Source: Pseudomonadota bacterium (GTDB lineage Bacteria; Myxococcota_A; UBA796; CAJQPC01). From it: a stretch of DNA of 64,000 nucleotides. Positions 1 to 8,002 of this stretch are shown here, in pieces. A model generated the notes under the pieces. It was not told where the DNA came from and did no database searches. It saw nothing but the letters and a program-made list of their open reading frames with translations. The first letter of the stretch is position 1. Each line of letters starts with the position of its first letter. The position numbers and the translations under genes are program-made. The DNA lies in contig JAAESX010000111.1 in assembly GCA_024228935.1 (NCBI GenBank), positions 1 through 64,000 on the forward strand, read 5' to 3'.

Positions 1-906
1 GGCGCGGTCTCGCTGTCCGGCGAGGAGTTCGCGCTCCAGGTGGCGGGCTTCAACCTGCGCACGAACCGCTGGGACCTGACCCTCGTCCACGAGCTCGAGG
101 ACGGCACGCGCGTCGACCTGCCGCTGGAGCTCCACCTGGTCCAGGCCTGGAACCCCTACATGCCGCCGCACTACGAGCGCGACGACCGGTGGGTCCAGAC
201 GTTCGAGGGCACGCTCGCGTTCGATCGGGCCGACCTCGAGGAGCGCCTGGCCGGCGACTACTCGCCCCGCGCCAAGGCGGTCCGCAAGCTCCTCGACCGC
301 ACCAAGAACCGCAAGTTCGTGTTCATCGTCAACGCCAACGAGCACGGCTTCGAGATGAACAGCAAGAGCCGACGCCGCACGGGACGATTCGCCGGGGTGG
401 CGCTGAAGGCCGGCGGAGGCGACATCGAGACGCTGACCGAGCGCTTCTGGGACCTGCAGAACGGCCACATGGACTGGCAGGGCCAGGTCGACGAGCTGGC
501 GGGACACACGCCCCAGGGCTGCACCGCCGAGGACGTCGACTGGGCGGCTCGCGTCCTGCTGCTGGACGAGCAGATCGACGAGACCGTGCGCCAGGTCCGG
601 AAGACCCGGGGCACCGCGCGCCGGTTCAGCACGTTCACGTTCACGACGTCCGGTCTCTTCTACGTGACCGGGCTCCAGGCGGTGAACGGCATGCTCGACG
701 CCACGCGCGCCAATCGCTCGGACGACGTGCACCCGAACGAGCTGCGCTTCAACGTCATCACGGGCATCACGACGCGCATCCCGTACCTGGCGAAGAACAT
801 CAGCCGCATCCACGCTCGACGCCTGGACGCTGCCAGGGCCGAGCGCGCCCAGGTCGCGGACGAGCTCGGCGAGCTGACGGAGTCCGCCGAGCTGGACTGC
901 CCCTGA
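1..906 (+). CDS. Hypothetical protein, 5' end outside the window
   Basis: The reading frame is open from base 1, and the first possible start inside the window (GTG at 40) has no convincing ribosome binding site, so the gene most likely begins upstream. At least 301 residues are encoded. The middle is basic and lysine/arginine rich (around bases 280-400). A moderately hydrophobic stretch with many Thr and Phe lies near bases 630-700 and could touch a membrane, but it is not a clear transmembrane helix. The C-terminus is charged and probably helical. I do not recognise the family. The gene ends 3 bases before the stop of the convergent BolA-like gene, with no room for a terminator hairpin. Confidence 0.75.
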   Translation, partial: GAVSLSGEEFALQVAGFNLRTNRWDLTLVHELEDGTRVDLPLELHLVQAWNPYMPPHYERDDRWVQTFEGTLAFDRADLEERLAGDYSPRAKAVRKLLDRTKNRKFVFIVNANEHGFEMNSKSRRRTGRFAGVALKAGGGDIETLTERFWDLQNGHMDWQGQVDELAGHTPQGCTAEDVDWAARVLLLDEQIDETVRQVRKTRGTARRFSTFTFTTSGLFYVTGLQAVNGMLDATRANRSDDVHPNELRFNVITGITTRIPYLAKNISRIHARRLDAARAERAQVADELGELTESAELDCP

Positions 907-909
907 GTC

Positions 910-1173
910 CTACTCGGGGACCGTGGTCCCGAGCCGGTCGATCGCGTGCACGGGGGCGGCGTCGCCCTTCATCAGCGGGGCGATGGCCTGGAGCACCATC
1001 CGGTGCTTGGCGAGCGTGCGCTTGCCCGCGAACTCGGCGCTGACGACGTCCAACTCGAAGCGTCCGCCCGCTCCTCGGACCGACACGTCGGCGCCCGGGA
1101 TGGCCTCCTGCACGAGCTCTCGGATCTGGGCGAGCAGCTCGCCGTCAGCGGGGGTGTGGTGGTCGTGACTCAT
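910..1173 (-). CDS. bolA: BolA-like protein
   Basis: This 87-residue protein has the size and pattern of the BolA/IbaG family. After a His-rich N-terminus comes the S-x-x-F-x-G-K segment (residues 45-51), then K-H-R-M-V and the family's C-terminal H-A-I pattern (residues 76-78). BolA proteins partner monothiol glutaredoxins in iron-sulfur cluster handling, and some bind DNA. The ATG at 1173 is the only start that gives a normal-length BolA. The start lies 27 bases from the divergent PP-loop gene, so any promoters for the pair must overlap coding sequence. A link with the two radical SAM (iron-sulfur) proteins nearby is attractive but is only inferred from position. Confidence 0.85.
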   Translation of the reverse strand: MSHDHHTPADGELLAQIRELVQEAIPGADVSVRGAGGRFELDVVSAEFAGKRTLAKHRMVLQAIAPLMKGDAAPVHAIDRLGTTVPE

Positions 1174-1200
1174 CGATGCCTCGCGCGCGTTTTGTAGACT

Positions 1201-2055
1201 GTGCCGATGCCCTTGAGCCTGCCCGAGTACAGCGTCCTCAAGGACTTCAGCGTTCTGTATTCCGGCGGGCTCGATAGTTGCGCGGTCCCCATCATCATCG
1301 GGAAGAACCAGCAAGGGGACCGGCGCGGCGGAATCCACCTCCTGACCTTCAAGCACAGCTACGGCGCGCTGTTCAACGAGTGGTCCCGCAAGCACACCCC
1401 GGAGCTCCAACGCGTGCTCGGCCTGCGCGTCCAACACCACCTCGTCGACCTGACCGAGGAGTGGAACAGGATCGGCGCCAAGCGCTGGGTCCGGGACACG
1501 CTGAAGTACGGCGGTCACTGGTGCGTCTGCCTGGGCTGCCAGGAAGCGATGGCCACCCACGCGCTCATCTACAACCTCGAGCGCGGCATCACGAACACGC
1601 TCATCTGCAGCAGCGTCGGCGGCGAGTACGCCGTGATGTCGATGCCCATCACGCGCGAGAAGAACATCGAGTTCTACAGCCGCTACGGCGTCCGCTACAA
1701 CGCCCCGCTGCTCGACCTCGGCATCGGGAAGCCCGAGGAGCGCCAGGTCCTGCGCGAGCACGGCATCGAGGCCGGCTGGGGCGCCCGACGGAGCCACCAG
1801 GGCTACCAGCCGATCTGCCTCATCGGGTTCCAGCACAGCCTGGACATCGTGTTCGACTTCCACACGACGTACCCCCCGGACCGCGTCGCCCAGTTCCTCG
1901 ACGACAAGTACCTGATCATGGACGAGATCATCCGCGAGACCCTGCGGAACCGCGGCTTCGATCCCGACGCGCTCATCGAGCAGAACCTCGAGCGCTACGC
2001 CGCCGAGGACGCCCTCATCGAGGAGGTCCGCGCAGCACAGCGAACAGCCGGATGA
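1201..2055 (+). CDS. PP-loop ATP pyrophosphatase family protein
   Basis: The protein has 284 residues. The motif SGGLDS at residues 21-26 is the PP-loop that binds ATP in the adenine nucleotide alpha-hydrolase superfamily (QueC, ThiI, TtcA, GMP synthetase and relatives). These enzymes adenylate a substrate with release of pyrophosphate. Three cysteines at 108, 110 and 113 (CxCxxC) could bind zinc or an Fe-S cluster, or carry sulfur. The overall sequence does not let me choose among the known subfamilies. The start is GTG at 1201 or ATG at 1207, both without a clear Shine-Dalgarno. The 3' end overlaps the convergent receiver-protein gene by 41 bases. The neighbouring radical SAM operon suggests, but does not show, a shared modification pathway. 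Confidence 0.85.
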   Translation: MPMPLSLPEYSVLKDFSVLYSGGLDSCAVPIIIGKNQQGDRRGGIHLLTFKHSYGALFNEWSRKHTPELQRVLGLRVQHHLVDLTEEWNRIGAKRWVRDTLKYGGHWCVCLGCQEAMATHALIYNLERGITNTLICSSVGGEYAVMSMPITREKNIEFYSRYGVRYNAPLLDLGIGKPEERQVLREHGIEAGWGARRSHQGYQPICLIGFQHSLDIVFDFHTTYPPDRVAQFLDDKYLIMDEIIRETLRNRGFDPDALIEQNLERYAAEDALIEEVRAAQRTAG

Positions 2056-2737
2056 TCTCATCGAGATCCTCGAGGGACATCGGCTTGCTGAGCACGAGCT
2101 CGGACGTCTCGCCCAGCCGGTGCGGCTCGGCGGTCATCAAGCAGGTCCGCCGAGCGAGGTCCGGACGCACGTCCCGCAGCGAGGACAGCCACCGCAGTCC
2201 GTCCAGACGGGGCATGACCACGTCGCAGAGGATGCCGTCGAAGTCTCCGCCCTGCGCCAGCTCGAGCGCGAGGACCGGTTCGGTGTAGCAGTGGACCTCG
2301 TGCTGCTTCTGGAGCAGGCGCTCCAGCCCGCGCAGCAGGATGTCCTCGTCGTCGACGACCAGAAGCCGCAGGCGGGGGGCCGCCGCCATCTCCCCACCCT
2401 CGAGCGAGGTGAGAACCAGGACGCCGTGGGCGGCTTGTCGCCGAGCCCAGGGCTGCAGCTCCCCGAGCGTGCGTGGCACGGCGGCGCTCTGCAGCGCGTC
2501 CGCCCGGCCGGGTCGCCAGCTGCGGCGCCGGAGGTACATGTCGAGCAGGCCCAAGTCCACGAGGAACGTGAGCTCCCACTCCTGCGCTGCCAGGACGAGC
2601 GCGTCCTGACCAGCCGGCCCGAAGACCTGCACGCTGACCCCCCGCAGGGGCTCCACCATCGACCCCAGGGTCGAGGCGATCGCTCGGGCCGCGCGAGCAT
2701 CGCTGCGTGCGCCGCCCCAGGGGGCATCTGGACTCAA
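2015..2737 (-). CDS. Response-regulator-like protein with C-terminal receiver domain (second copy)
   Basis: The protein is about 240 residues and is a paralogue of the gene just upstream. The first ~110 residues form an unrecognised domain shared by both copies. The rest is a CheY-type receiver with the acidic pair in VVDDED, the phosphoacceptor in CDVVMPRLDG, the Thr in LMTA and the Lys in LSKP, so it should be phosphorylatable. There is no output domain. I chose TTG at 2737 because alignment with the paralogue begins there and a GGAG lies 6 bases upstream. A GTG at 2815 would make a GTGA overlap with the upstream gene but adds 26 residues with no counterpart. It is the last gene of the radical SAM operon. 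Confidence 0.8.
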   Translation of the reverse strand: MSPDAPWGGARSDARAARAIASTLGSMVEPLRGVSVQVFGPAGQDALVLAAQEWELTFLVDLGLLDMYLRRRSWRPGRADALQSAAVPRTLGELQPWARRQAAHGVLVLTSLEGGEMAAAPRLRLLVVDDEDILLRGLERLLQKQHEVHCYTEPVLALELAQGGDFDGILCDVVMPRLDGLRWLSSLRDVRPDLARRTCLMTAEPHRLGETSELVLSKPMSLEDLDEIIRLFAVLRGPPR

Positions 2738-2811
2738 CGACCTCTCCAGTACTGCGGACTTCCAGCCACCCGACCTCGAACACCGTACCGACCACAGCCC
2801 GGCAGGGGGTT

Positions 2812-3486
2812 TCACGACGATTCGTCGTCGCCGCGAAGCACCACGAAGAGCCGGATGACTTCGTCCAGGTCCTCCATCGAGAGCGGCTTCGCCAGCACCA
2901 GATCCATCGAGCTGACGACGGCCTCGGGCTGGGCCGTCATCACGCAGGTCCGCGGCACGAGCTCCGGCCGGACCCTCTCCAGCGCGGCGATGAAGTCCGT
3001 GCCGGTCATGATCGGCATCCGGTAGTCGACCAGGATGCCGTCGAAGTGTCCTGTACGGGCTGCCTCGAGCGCCTCCCTGGGGTCGGAGAACGTCGTCACG
3101 TCGTGACGCGCACTCAGGGTCCTGGCCATGATCCGCAGCAACAGCGACTCGTCGTCGAGCAGCATGAGCGCCAGCCGGGGCGCCTCGTCCAGGCCGTCGC
3201 CCTCGAGCCCGGTCAGCGTCTGGAACACGTTCACGCCGAGCTGACGCGCCCAGGCTCCTCCGGCGCCAGTCGGGATCGGGACGTCCGCGATGACATCGGA
3301 CCAACCGGACGTCCACGCGCGCTTCCGCACGGACAGGGCGACGGAACCGGTGGCCACGTCGAGATCCACCTGCCAGCGCGGTCCGCTGACGACCGCCCGC
3401 GGCCCATCCGGCCACTCCTCGACCGCGGCGACGGGACCGGCGAGGCGACGCAGCTCCTCCATCAGCGTGCCGACCGCGTCAGGCAT
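2812..3486 (-). CDS. Response-regulator-like protein with C-terminal receiver domain (first copy)
   Basis: The protein has 224 residues. An N-terminal domain of about 105 residues without recognised family precedes a receiver domain. The receiver keeps the key residues: LLDDES (acidic pocket), VDYRMP (phosphoacceptor Asp), VMTAQ (Thr) and LAKP (Lys). Placing the receiver at the C-terminus with no effector after it is the reverse of classic response regulators, so phosphorylation may control the N-terminal domain or a protein partner. The start ATG overlaps the end of the upstream radical SAM gene by 8 bases, which implies translational coupling. No histidine kinase is encoded in the window, so the phosphodonor is unknown. 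Confidence 0.88.
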   Translation of the reverse strand: MPDAVGTLMEELRRLAGPVAAVEEWPDGPRAVVSGPRWQVDLDVATGSVALSVRKRAWTSGWSDVIADVPIPTGAGGAWARQLGVNVFQTLTGLEGDGLDEAPRLALMLLDDESLLLRIMARTLSARHDVTTFSDPREALEAARTGHFDGILVDYRMPIMTGTDFIAALERVRPELVPRTCVMTAQPEAVVSSMDLVLAKPLSMEDLDEVIRLFVVLRGDDESS

Positions 3487-4543
3487 CGAGGCACCCGCCG
3501 TACACGCGGCTGAGGATCTGCACGCTGGCCTGCATGCAGCCCGGGCAGTCGTCGACCTTCTGGCGGTAGGTCTTCATGCGCTCGCCGTACCAGATGTCGT
3601 CGAAGCTCGCCTCCCGCACGTTGCCGACCGGGTCGTGGTCCAGCCCACACCGCACCACGTCGCCGTTGGGCAGCATGTACAGCAGGTCGCGCAGCTCTCG
3701 GCAGACGAAGCGGGGCTCCTTGTGCCGGATCTGGCGCTCGAAGGTGCGGTGCACCATGAACTTCGAGACCAGGTGGTCGATGAGTGGCAGCTCGCGCCTG
3801 TAGCCGGCGCGATGGTCCTCGATGCGCTTCAGCCCCTCTTCGGGATCGGACAGCAGGATGACCTCCTGCTGCCTGACCTCGGGCGGCACCGTTCCCACCA
3901 GGAACGGGTCGACGTTCACCCCGGGGATCAGGTCCGCGCCGTACCGGTCGGCGTACGCGATCATCGCCTCGAAGTCCTGGATCGAGTCGTCCGTGACCGC
4001 GAAGTTGATGCCGAAGCTGAACCCGTGCTTCCCACGCAGCTCGGCCAGCGCGCGCACGGTCTTGTCGACGAGCTTCCAGCTACCCTCGACCCCGCGCATC
4101 GCGTCGTGGGTCTTCTCGGTCCCGTCCACGCTGATGCGCAGCTGCAAGCCGGGCCAGCCGACCGCCTCGATGGCCTCGACGGTCTTCCGGGTCAGCATCC
4201 CGTTGGTCGTGAGCTGCAGGATGTACGGGTCGATCTCGTCTCGGACGCCCGCCAGCAGGTGGACGATGTCCTTGCGCACGAAGGGCTCGCCGCCCAGCAC
4301 CTTCACGATGTCCAGCGAGCGCAGCTGACGGAAGACGCCCAGCCACTCGGCCGTGGTCAGGTCGTTGTGCTCCTGGACCTTCCACGAGCCGCAGCCAACG
4401 CACTTGAGGTTGCACCGGAACGTCGTGATGAGGTGAGCGGCGTGGGGGCGAGGGACCCACTCGGGTCGCACCCGACGCATGGTCGCGCTCGTCGCGATGA
4501 TCTTCCAGGCGCGCGCCCGGCGACGGGTCTGCTGCAGCATCAC
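3479..4543 (-). CDS. Radical SAM protein with SPASM-like C-terminus
   Basis: The protein has 354 residues. CxxxCxxC is at residues 44, 48 and 51 and would bind the [4Fe-4S] cluster that cleaves S-adenosylmethionine. GGEPFVR further on matches the GGE motif that contacts SAM. The C-terminal third holds more cysteines (CRE, VRCG, CPGC, GGC) in a layout like a SPASM or twitch domain, which binds auxiliary Fe-S clusters. Such enzymes often modify peptides or cofactors, but I see no precursor peptide gene beside it. Its ATG overlaps the TGA of the preceding radical SAM gene (bases 4540-4543) and its end overlaps the receiver gene, so all four are one operon. The substrate is unknown. Confidence 0.9.
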   Translation of the reverse strand: MMLQQTRRRARAWKIIATSATMRRVRPEWVPRPHAAHLITTFRCNLKCVGCGSWKVQEHNDLTTAEWLGVFRQLRSLDIVKVLGGEPFVRKDIVHLLAGVRDEIDPYILQLTTNGMLTRKTVEAIEAVGWPGLQLRISVDGTEKTHDAMRGVEGSWKLVDKTVRALAELRGKHGFSFGINFAVTDDSIQDFEAMIAYADRYGADLIPGVNVDPFLVGTVPPEVRQQEVILLSDPEEGLKRIEDHRAGYRRELPLIDHLVSKFMVHRTFERQIRHKEPRFVCRELRDLLYMLPNGDVVRCGLDHDPVGNVREASFDDIWYGERMKTYRQKVDDCPGCMQASVQILSRVYGGCLDA

Positions 4544-6069
4544 ATCGTGACCAGCGAGTCGAAGTTCACCCAGCGCTTCAGCAGCAGCGGGGTCATCTCA
4601 CCCCGCAGGGTCATCTCGGCGGCGACGCCGCCCATGTTGAGCAGGTTGACCGCCTGGGCGAACTGGACGAGGCCGTCCGGATCGGTCTTGTAGGCCTCGT
4701 TCCCGTAGAGCTTCCAGATGAAGTCCTTCGGCAGGAAGGACTTGTTCGCGAGCACCAGCAGGGCGAGCCAGCGTCGATCGGCGGCGGGACGGGGGTAGCT
4801 CAGGTCCACGCGGAACTGCTCGAACGCGTGCGTGTTGACGCCCTCGATGTGGTGCTCGGCGATGCGTCCCTCGCGCTCCAGCTTCCGGGCCAGGTGCGTG
4901 TTCGGGTAGATCGTGAGCCCGAACAGGTAGAGCTCGAACGGCCGCTCCAGCTCCATGATCATGTGGAACAGGTCGTCCTTGTCCTGTTCGGTGCTGACCG
5001 GGTCGTCCCAGATGAGCTGAAGGCTCGCCGTGATCCCGATCTTCCGGAAGACGCTCTGGGCGTCCAGGATCTGCTGGTTGGTCGTGTGCCGGTTGTAGAA
5101 CTCCTGGTTCACGTTCTCGTTCGCCTGGATGCCCATGCAGATGGCGCGCAGGCCGGCGTCCTTCAGCAGCTGCATCGGCTCGAGGCGCACCATGCGTGGG
5201 TCGACCAGGACCTCGAACGGCAGACCGACCCGCTTCGGCCACTTCTCCGCGAACTCCTCGATCCAGGCCTGCCGGATCGGGAACACCTCGTCGTCGAACC
5301 GGACGACCTTGATGCCGGTGCAGAGCTGGGTCGCGTACTCCATCTCCTGGATGAGGTTCTCGACGCTCCGGATGCGGAAGCTGCTGCCTTTGCCCTCGTA
5401 CAGTGGCTTCGTCAGGGTGTTGCTGCAGAACGTGCACGTCCAGTACGGGCAGCCGCGACTCGCGAGCAGCGTGTACTCGGGGTTCGTGATGAAGGGATCA
5501 CCCACGGTGACCTTGCCGCCCTCGACGTGGAACTTGTCGTCCTGGGTGTGGAAGTCCCGGAACGGGATGTCGTCGAGCTCGACCAGACGCGCGACGTCGT
5601 TGCGGTAGACCGTGTCCCCCTCCCGGACCCAGAAGCTCGGGCAGTCGTGCACGCTGACGCCCTCGTCCAGACGGACGAAGAACTCCTTCACGATCTCGTC
5701 GGTCTCGCCGACCGAGATGGCGTCGGCGACCTCGATGCACATCTCCGGCAGGAACGTCGGGTGCATGCCTCCCCAGACGATGCGCACGCCGAGCGCAGCC
5801 CTCAGCCGCTCGGTCAGGTACTTGGCCATTCGATGGAACGCGCTGGCCCGGACCGACAGCCCGATGACGTCGACCTGGCGGCTGCGCAGGAGCTCGATGA
5901 GATCGAGGACCTCCTGCTCCTCGGGCCACGGGAACCGGTTGTTCACCCAGTCCTTGAAGTAGACCTCGGTGACCCGGAAGCCCTCCTCGCGCAACGAGGC
6001 TGCGACGTGCCGCACGCCGTTGTTCTCCAACGCGTAGAGGCTGACGATCGCGATGGAGAGGGTACGCAT
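4540..6069 (-). CDS. B12-binding-type radical SAM protein with unusual CX4CX2C motif
   Basis: The protein is 509 residues from the ATG at 6069. Another 12 in-frame residues upstream are possible but have no support. The N-terminal ~150 residues have the Rossmann-like pattern of B12-binding domains (NNGVRHVAASL, then VIGLS, then VWGGMHPTFLPE), but the classic DxHxxG is absent. The radical SAM core follows. Its cluster ligands are C207, C212 and C215, which is CxxxxCxxC instead of CxxxCxxC. Members of this broad family do methylations, ring rearrangements and other radical reactions on lipids, cofactors and natural products. It heads the operon with the second radical SAM protein and two receivers. 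The specific reaction cannot be read from sequence. Confidence 0.9.
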   Translation of the reverse strand: MRTLSIAIVSLYALENNGVRHVAASLREEGFRVTEVYFKDWVNNRFPWPEEQEVLDLIELLRSRQVDVIGLSVRASAFHRMAKYLTERLRAALGVRIVWGGMHPTFLPEMCIEVADAISVGETDEIVKEFFVRLDEGVSVHDCPSFWVREGDTVYRNDVARLVELDDIPFRDFHTQDDKFHVEGGKVTVGDPFITNPEYTLLASRGCPYWTCTFCSNTLTKPLYEGKGSSFRIRSVENLIQEMEYATQLCTGIKVVRFDDEVFPIRQAWIEEFAEKWPKRVGLPFEVLVDPRMVRLEPMQLLKDAGLRAICMGIQANENVNQEFYNRHTTNQQILDAQSVFRKIGITASLQLIWDDPVSTEQDKDDLFHMIMELERPFELYLFGLTIYPNTHLARKLEREGRIAEHHIEGVNTHAFEQFRVDLSYPRPAADRRWLALLVLANKSFLPKDFIWKLYGNEAYKTDPDGLVQFAQAVNLLNMGGVAAEMTLRGEMTPLLLKRWVNFDSLVTM

Positions 6070-6128
6070 GAGGTCGCCAGTGTAGTCGCCGGGAAGACCC
6101 GGCATTGCGCTGGCGGGTAGGATTCGAC

Positions 6129-7403
6129 GTGCTCGTCCTCATTGGTGCCAACGGCCGGACCGGCCGCGAAGTCCTTCGGCTCGCCTTGTCCCAAGGCCGC
6201 GATGTCCGGCCCGTGGTGCGCGACGACCGCGACATCGACCAGCTTCACGGCATCGCGGACGTGCAGGCCCTGCGCTACGCCGACCCGGACCACATGGATC
6301 CCCTGCGGGTGGCGTTCGAAGGGGCCACCGCGGTGCTCAGCTGCATCGATCCGCGGACGGTCGGGCCGGGCGCGCGGATCCATGACGGCCAGGCCGCGGA
6401 GAACATCGTGAACGCGGCCCGCGACGTCGGCGCCGAGAAGATCCTGCACGTCAGCATGATGGGGGCCTACCGGTGGTCCTACGCCATGCTCAACCGCCGG
6501 GCGTTCTACCTGGAGGGCGGGGTCCGGAACTGCGAGGCCCCCTGGGCCATCCTGCGGCTGTCCTGCTACTTCGACGAGGTCGTCGAGGGCCACGTGCGCC
6601 CGCCCGACGGCGCCCGACCCCACCCGTTCAAGCCGAGCAGTCGCTACAGCCCGACCTCGCGACGGGACGCGGCCCGGCTGATCCTGGCCTACCTCGACCG
6701 CTTCGAGCTCGGACGGGCCCGTGCGGTCGGCGGACCCGAGGTGTTCACCGGCGAGCAGCTCACCGCCGCCGTCGCCCCCTTCGTGCGCGGCCGCGGTTGG
6801 CGCAAGACCCGCTACGCCTCGCTGCCGCCCGGGGACGTGAGCGTCGCGCCGGAGACGACCTGCGCGTGCCTGGGCTTCGTGCCCGAGGACCGGCTGGCGA
6901 GCGCGCTGGCCGACGATGACCCGGAGGACGACCCAGGCGGCCCCCGGGTCGACACGGTCTACCCCCGCGGCGACCCCGCTCCACACGCCTCGGACCAGGG
7001 CAAAGGGCTGGAAGGCGCCGGCCCGGACCTGCGCCGGGTGGTGCACCGCCAGCTGATGGCCGACCTCGACCGTGTCGGCGTCGTCGGGGCCAGCTCGCTC
7101 GACTTCTCGGGCGCCACGACGGGCGCGCGCTGGGTCACGGCCCACGACGGGCAGGTGGCCGAGCAGGTCGGCGTCCGGGTCCTGGACGCGAGCGGCGACG
7201 AGCTGTACCTGGGCGCGATGGACGTCCTTCGCGACAAGCTGGCCGACGAGTTCCGCTGCTGGTGGGCCGGCTCGGGGATCCCCAGCTCGACCTGGCGCGA
7301 GCTCGACATGGGCGTCCGCAGACGACTCTCCCAGGACCGACACTTCAAGGACGACGCGCTCGTCCGCGTGTTCCTGGAACAGAACCCCTGGAAGGACAGC
7401 TGA
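6129..7403 (+). CDS. NAD(P)-binding atypical SDR/NmrA-like protein with extra C-terminal region
   Basis: The protein is 424 residues from GTG 6129, which has AGGA 8 bases upstream. An upstream in-frame TTG at 6105 is the alternative. The N-terminus begins almost at once with a Rossmann strand and GANGRTG, the glycine-rich dinucleotide motif of atypical short-chain dehydrogenases. An HVSMMGAY segment sits where these proteins carry the active-site region, and YSPTSRRDAARLI resembles the substrate-domain entry of NmrA/NAD-dependent epimerase-like members. Residues beyond about 265 form a separate region, acidic first and then mixed, with no family I recognise. The gene is divergent from the radical SAM operon across 59 bases. 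Its function is likely redox or sensory, otherwise open. Confidence 0.82.
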   Translation: MLVLIGANGRTGREVLRLALSQGRDVRPVVRDDRDIDQLHGIADVQALRYADPDHMDPLRVAFEGATAVLSCIDPRTVGPGARIHDGQAAENIVNAARDVGAEKILHVSMMGAYRWSYAMLNRRAFYLEGGVRNCEAPWAILRLSCYFDEVVEGHVRPPDGARPHPFKPSSRYSPTSRRDAARLILAYLDRFELGRARAVGGPEVFTGEQLTAAVAPFVRGRGWRKTRYASLPPGDVSVAPETTCACLGFVPEDRLASALADDDPEDDPGGPRVDTVYPRGDPAPHASDQGKGLEGAGPDLRRVVHRQLMADLDRVGVVGASSLDFSGATTGARWVTAHDGQVAEQVGVRVLDASGDELYLGAMDVLRDKLADEFRCWWAGSGIPSSTWRELDMGVRRRLSQDRHFKDDALVRVFLEQNPWKDS

Positions 7404-7993
7404 GCCAGCCGGCGCCGACCGAGTGGACGCGGCAAGACGCAAAGCGGCTCCTTCGACAGTTCGTCGTGGGCATCGCGTTGCTGATGCTGGCGCTGGGCAT
7501 CGGCGGGAAGCTGTGGCACGAGGAGCTCGTGGCGCTCTCCACCACGTTCGTCGACAGCTTCGGCGGCTGGGGGGTGGCCTTCGGCTTCTTCTACCCGGAC
7601 ATGATCCCGGTCCCGGGCGCGCACGAGGCCTTCAGCGCGGCCGGTCTGCTCGGCGGCCTGCCGTTCTGGGCCGTCGTGGCCTGGGCCACCCTGGGCAGCG
7701 TGACCGGCGGCACCCTGGGCTTTGGTCTGGCGCGAGCGCTGCGCCGCACCGAACGGTTCCAGCGCTTCATGACCGAGGGACGCGGTCGCTACGTGCACAC
7801 GCTGATGCGACGCTACGGCACCGGCGCCCTGGCGCTGTGTGCACTCGCGCCGGTCCCCTACTCGGTCGGCTGCTGGTCCTGTGGCGCCCTGGACTACCCG
7901 CTGTGGAAGTTCCTGGCGGTCTCGACCCTGCGCGCCCCCCGAATCGCCTTCTACCTGTGGCTGATCGAGGCCGGCTTGCTGGCCGTCCAGTAG
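7400..7993 (+). CDS. VTT/DedA-like (SNARE-associated) integral membrane protein
   Basis: About 197 residues are encoded. A hydrophobic helix follows a basic N-terminus (QDAKRLLRQFVVG). A glycine-rich re-entrant-like loop comes next (GFFYPDMIPVPGAHE), then further helices and the conserved-looking RYGTGALALCALAPVPY segment near the C-terminal half. This layout fits the VTT/DedA superfamily (YqaA and DedA branches), members of which move lipids across membranes. The start is uncertain. The frame is open from GTG 7262, deep inside the previous gene. The best Shine-Dalgarno (GGAAGGA) precedes a CTG at 7400 that overlaps the previous stop, and GTG 7466 would begin directly at the first helix. Confidence 0.75.
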   Translation: MSQPAPTEWTRQDAKRLLRQFVVGIALLMLALGIGGKLWHEELVALSTTFVDSFGGWGVAFGFFYPDMIPVPGAHEAFSAAGLLGGLPFWAVVAWATLGSVTGGTLGFGLARALRRTERFQRFMTEGRGRYVHTLMRRYGTGALALCALAPVPYSVGCWSCGALDYPLWKFLAVSTLRAPRIAFYLWLIEAGLLAVQ

Positions 7994-8002
7994 AGTCCGA
8001 GC

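Noticed and set aside
2015..2815. A possible frameshift near 2730, and a GTG start at 2815, in the second receiver gene.
   Set aside because: Alignment with the paralogue (2812-3486) starts only around base 2737, and a TTG with GGAG upstream is there. The protein-like stretch in another frame above it has no counterpart, so no frameshift is needed.
7262..7399. GTG 7262 as start of the VTT/DedA-like protein.
   Set aside because: It would add 46 Arg/Pro-rich residues inside the preceding gene without any membrane-protein character.
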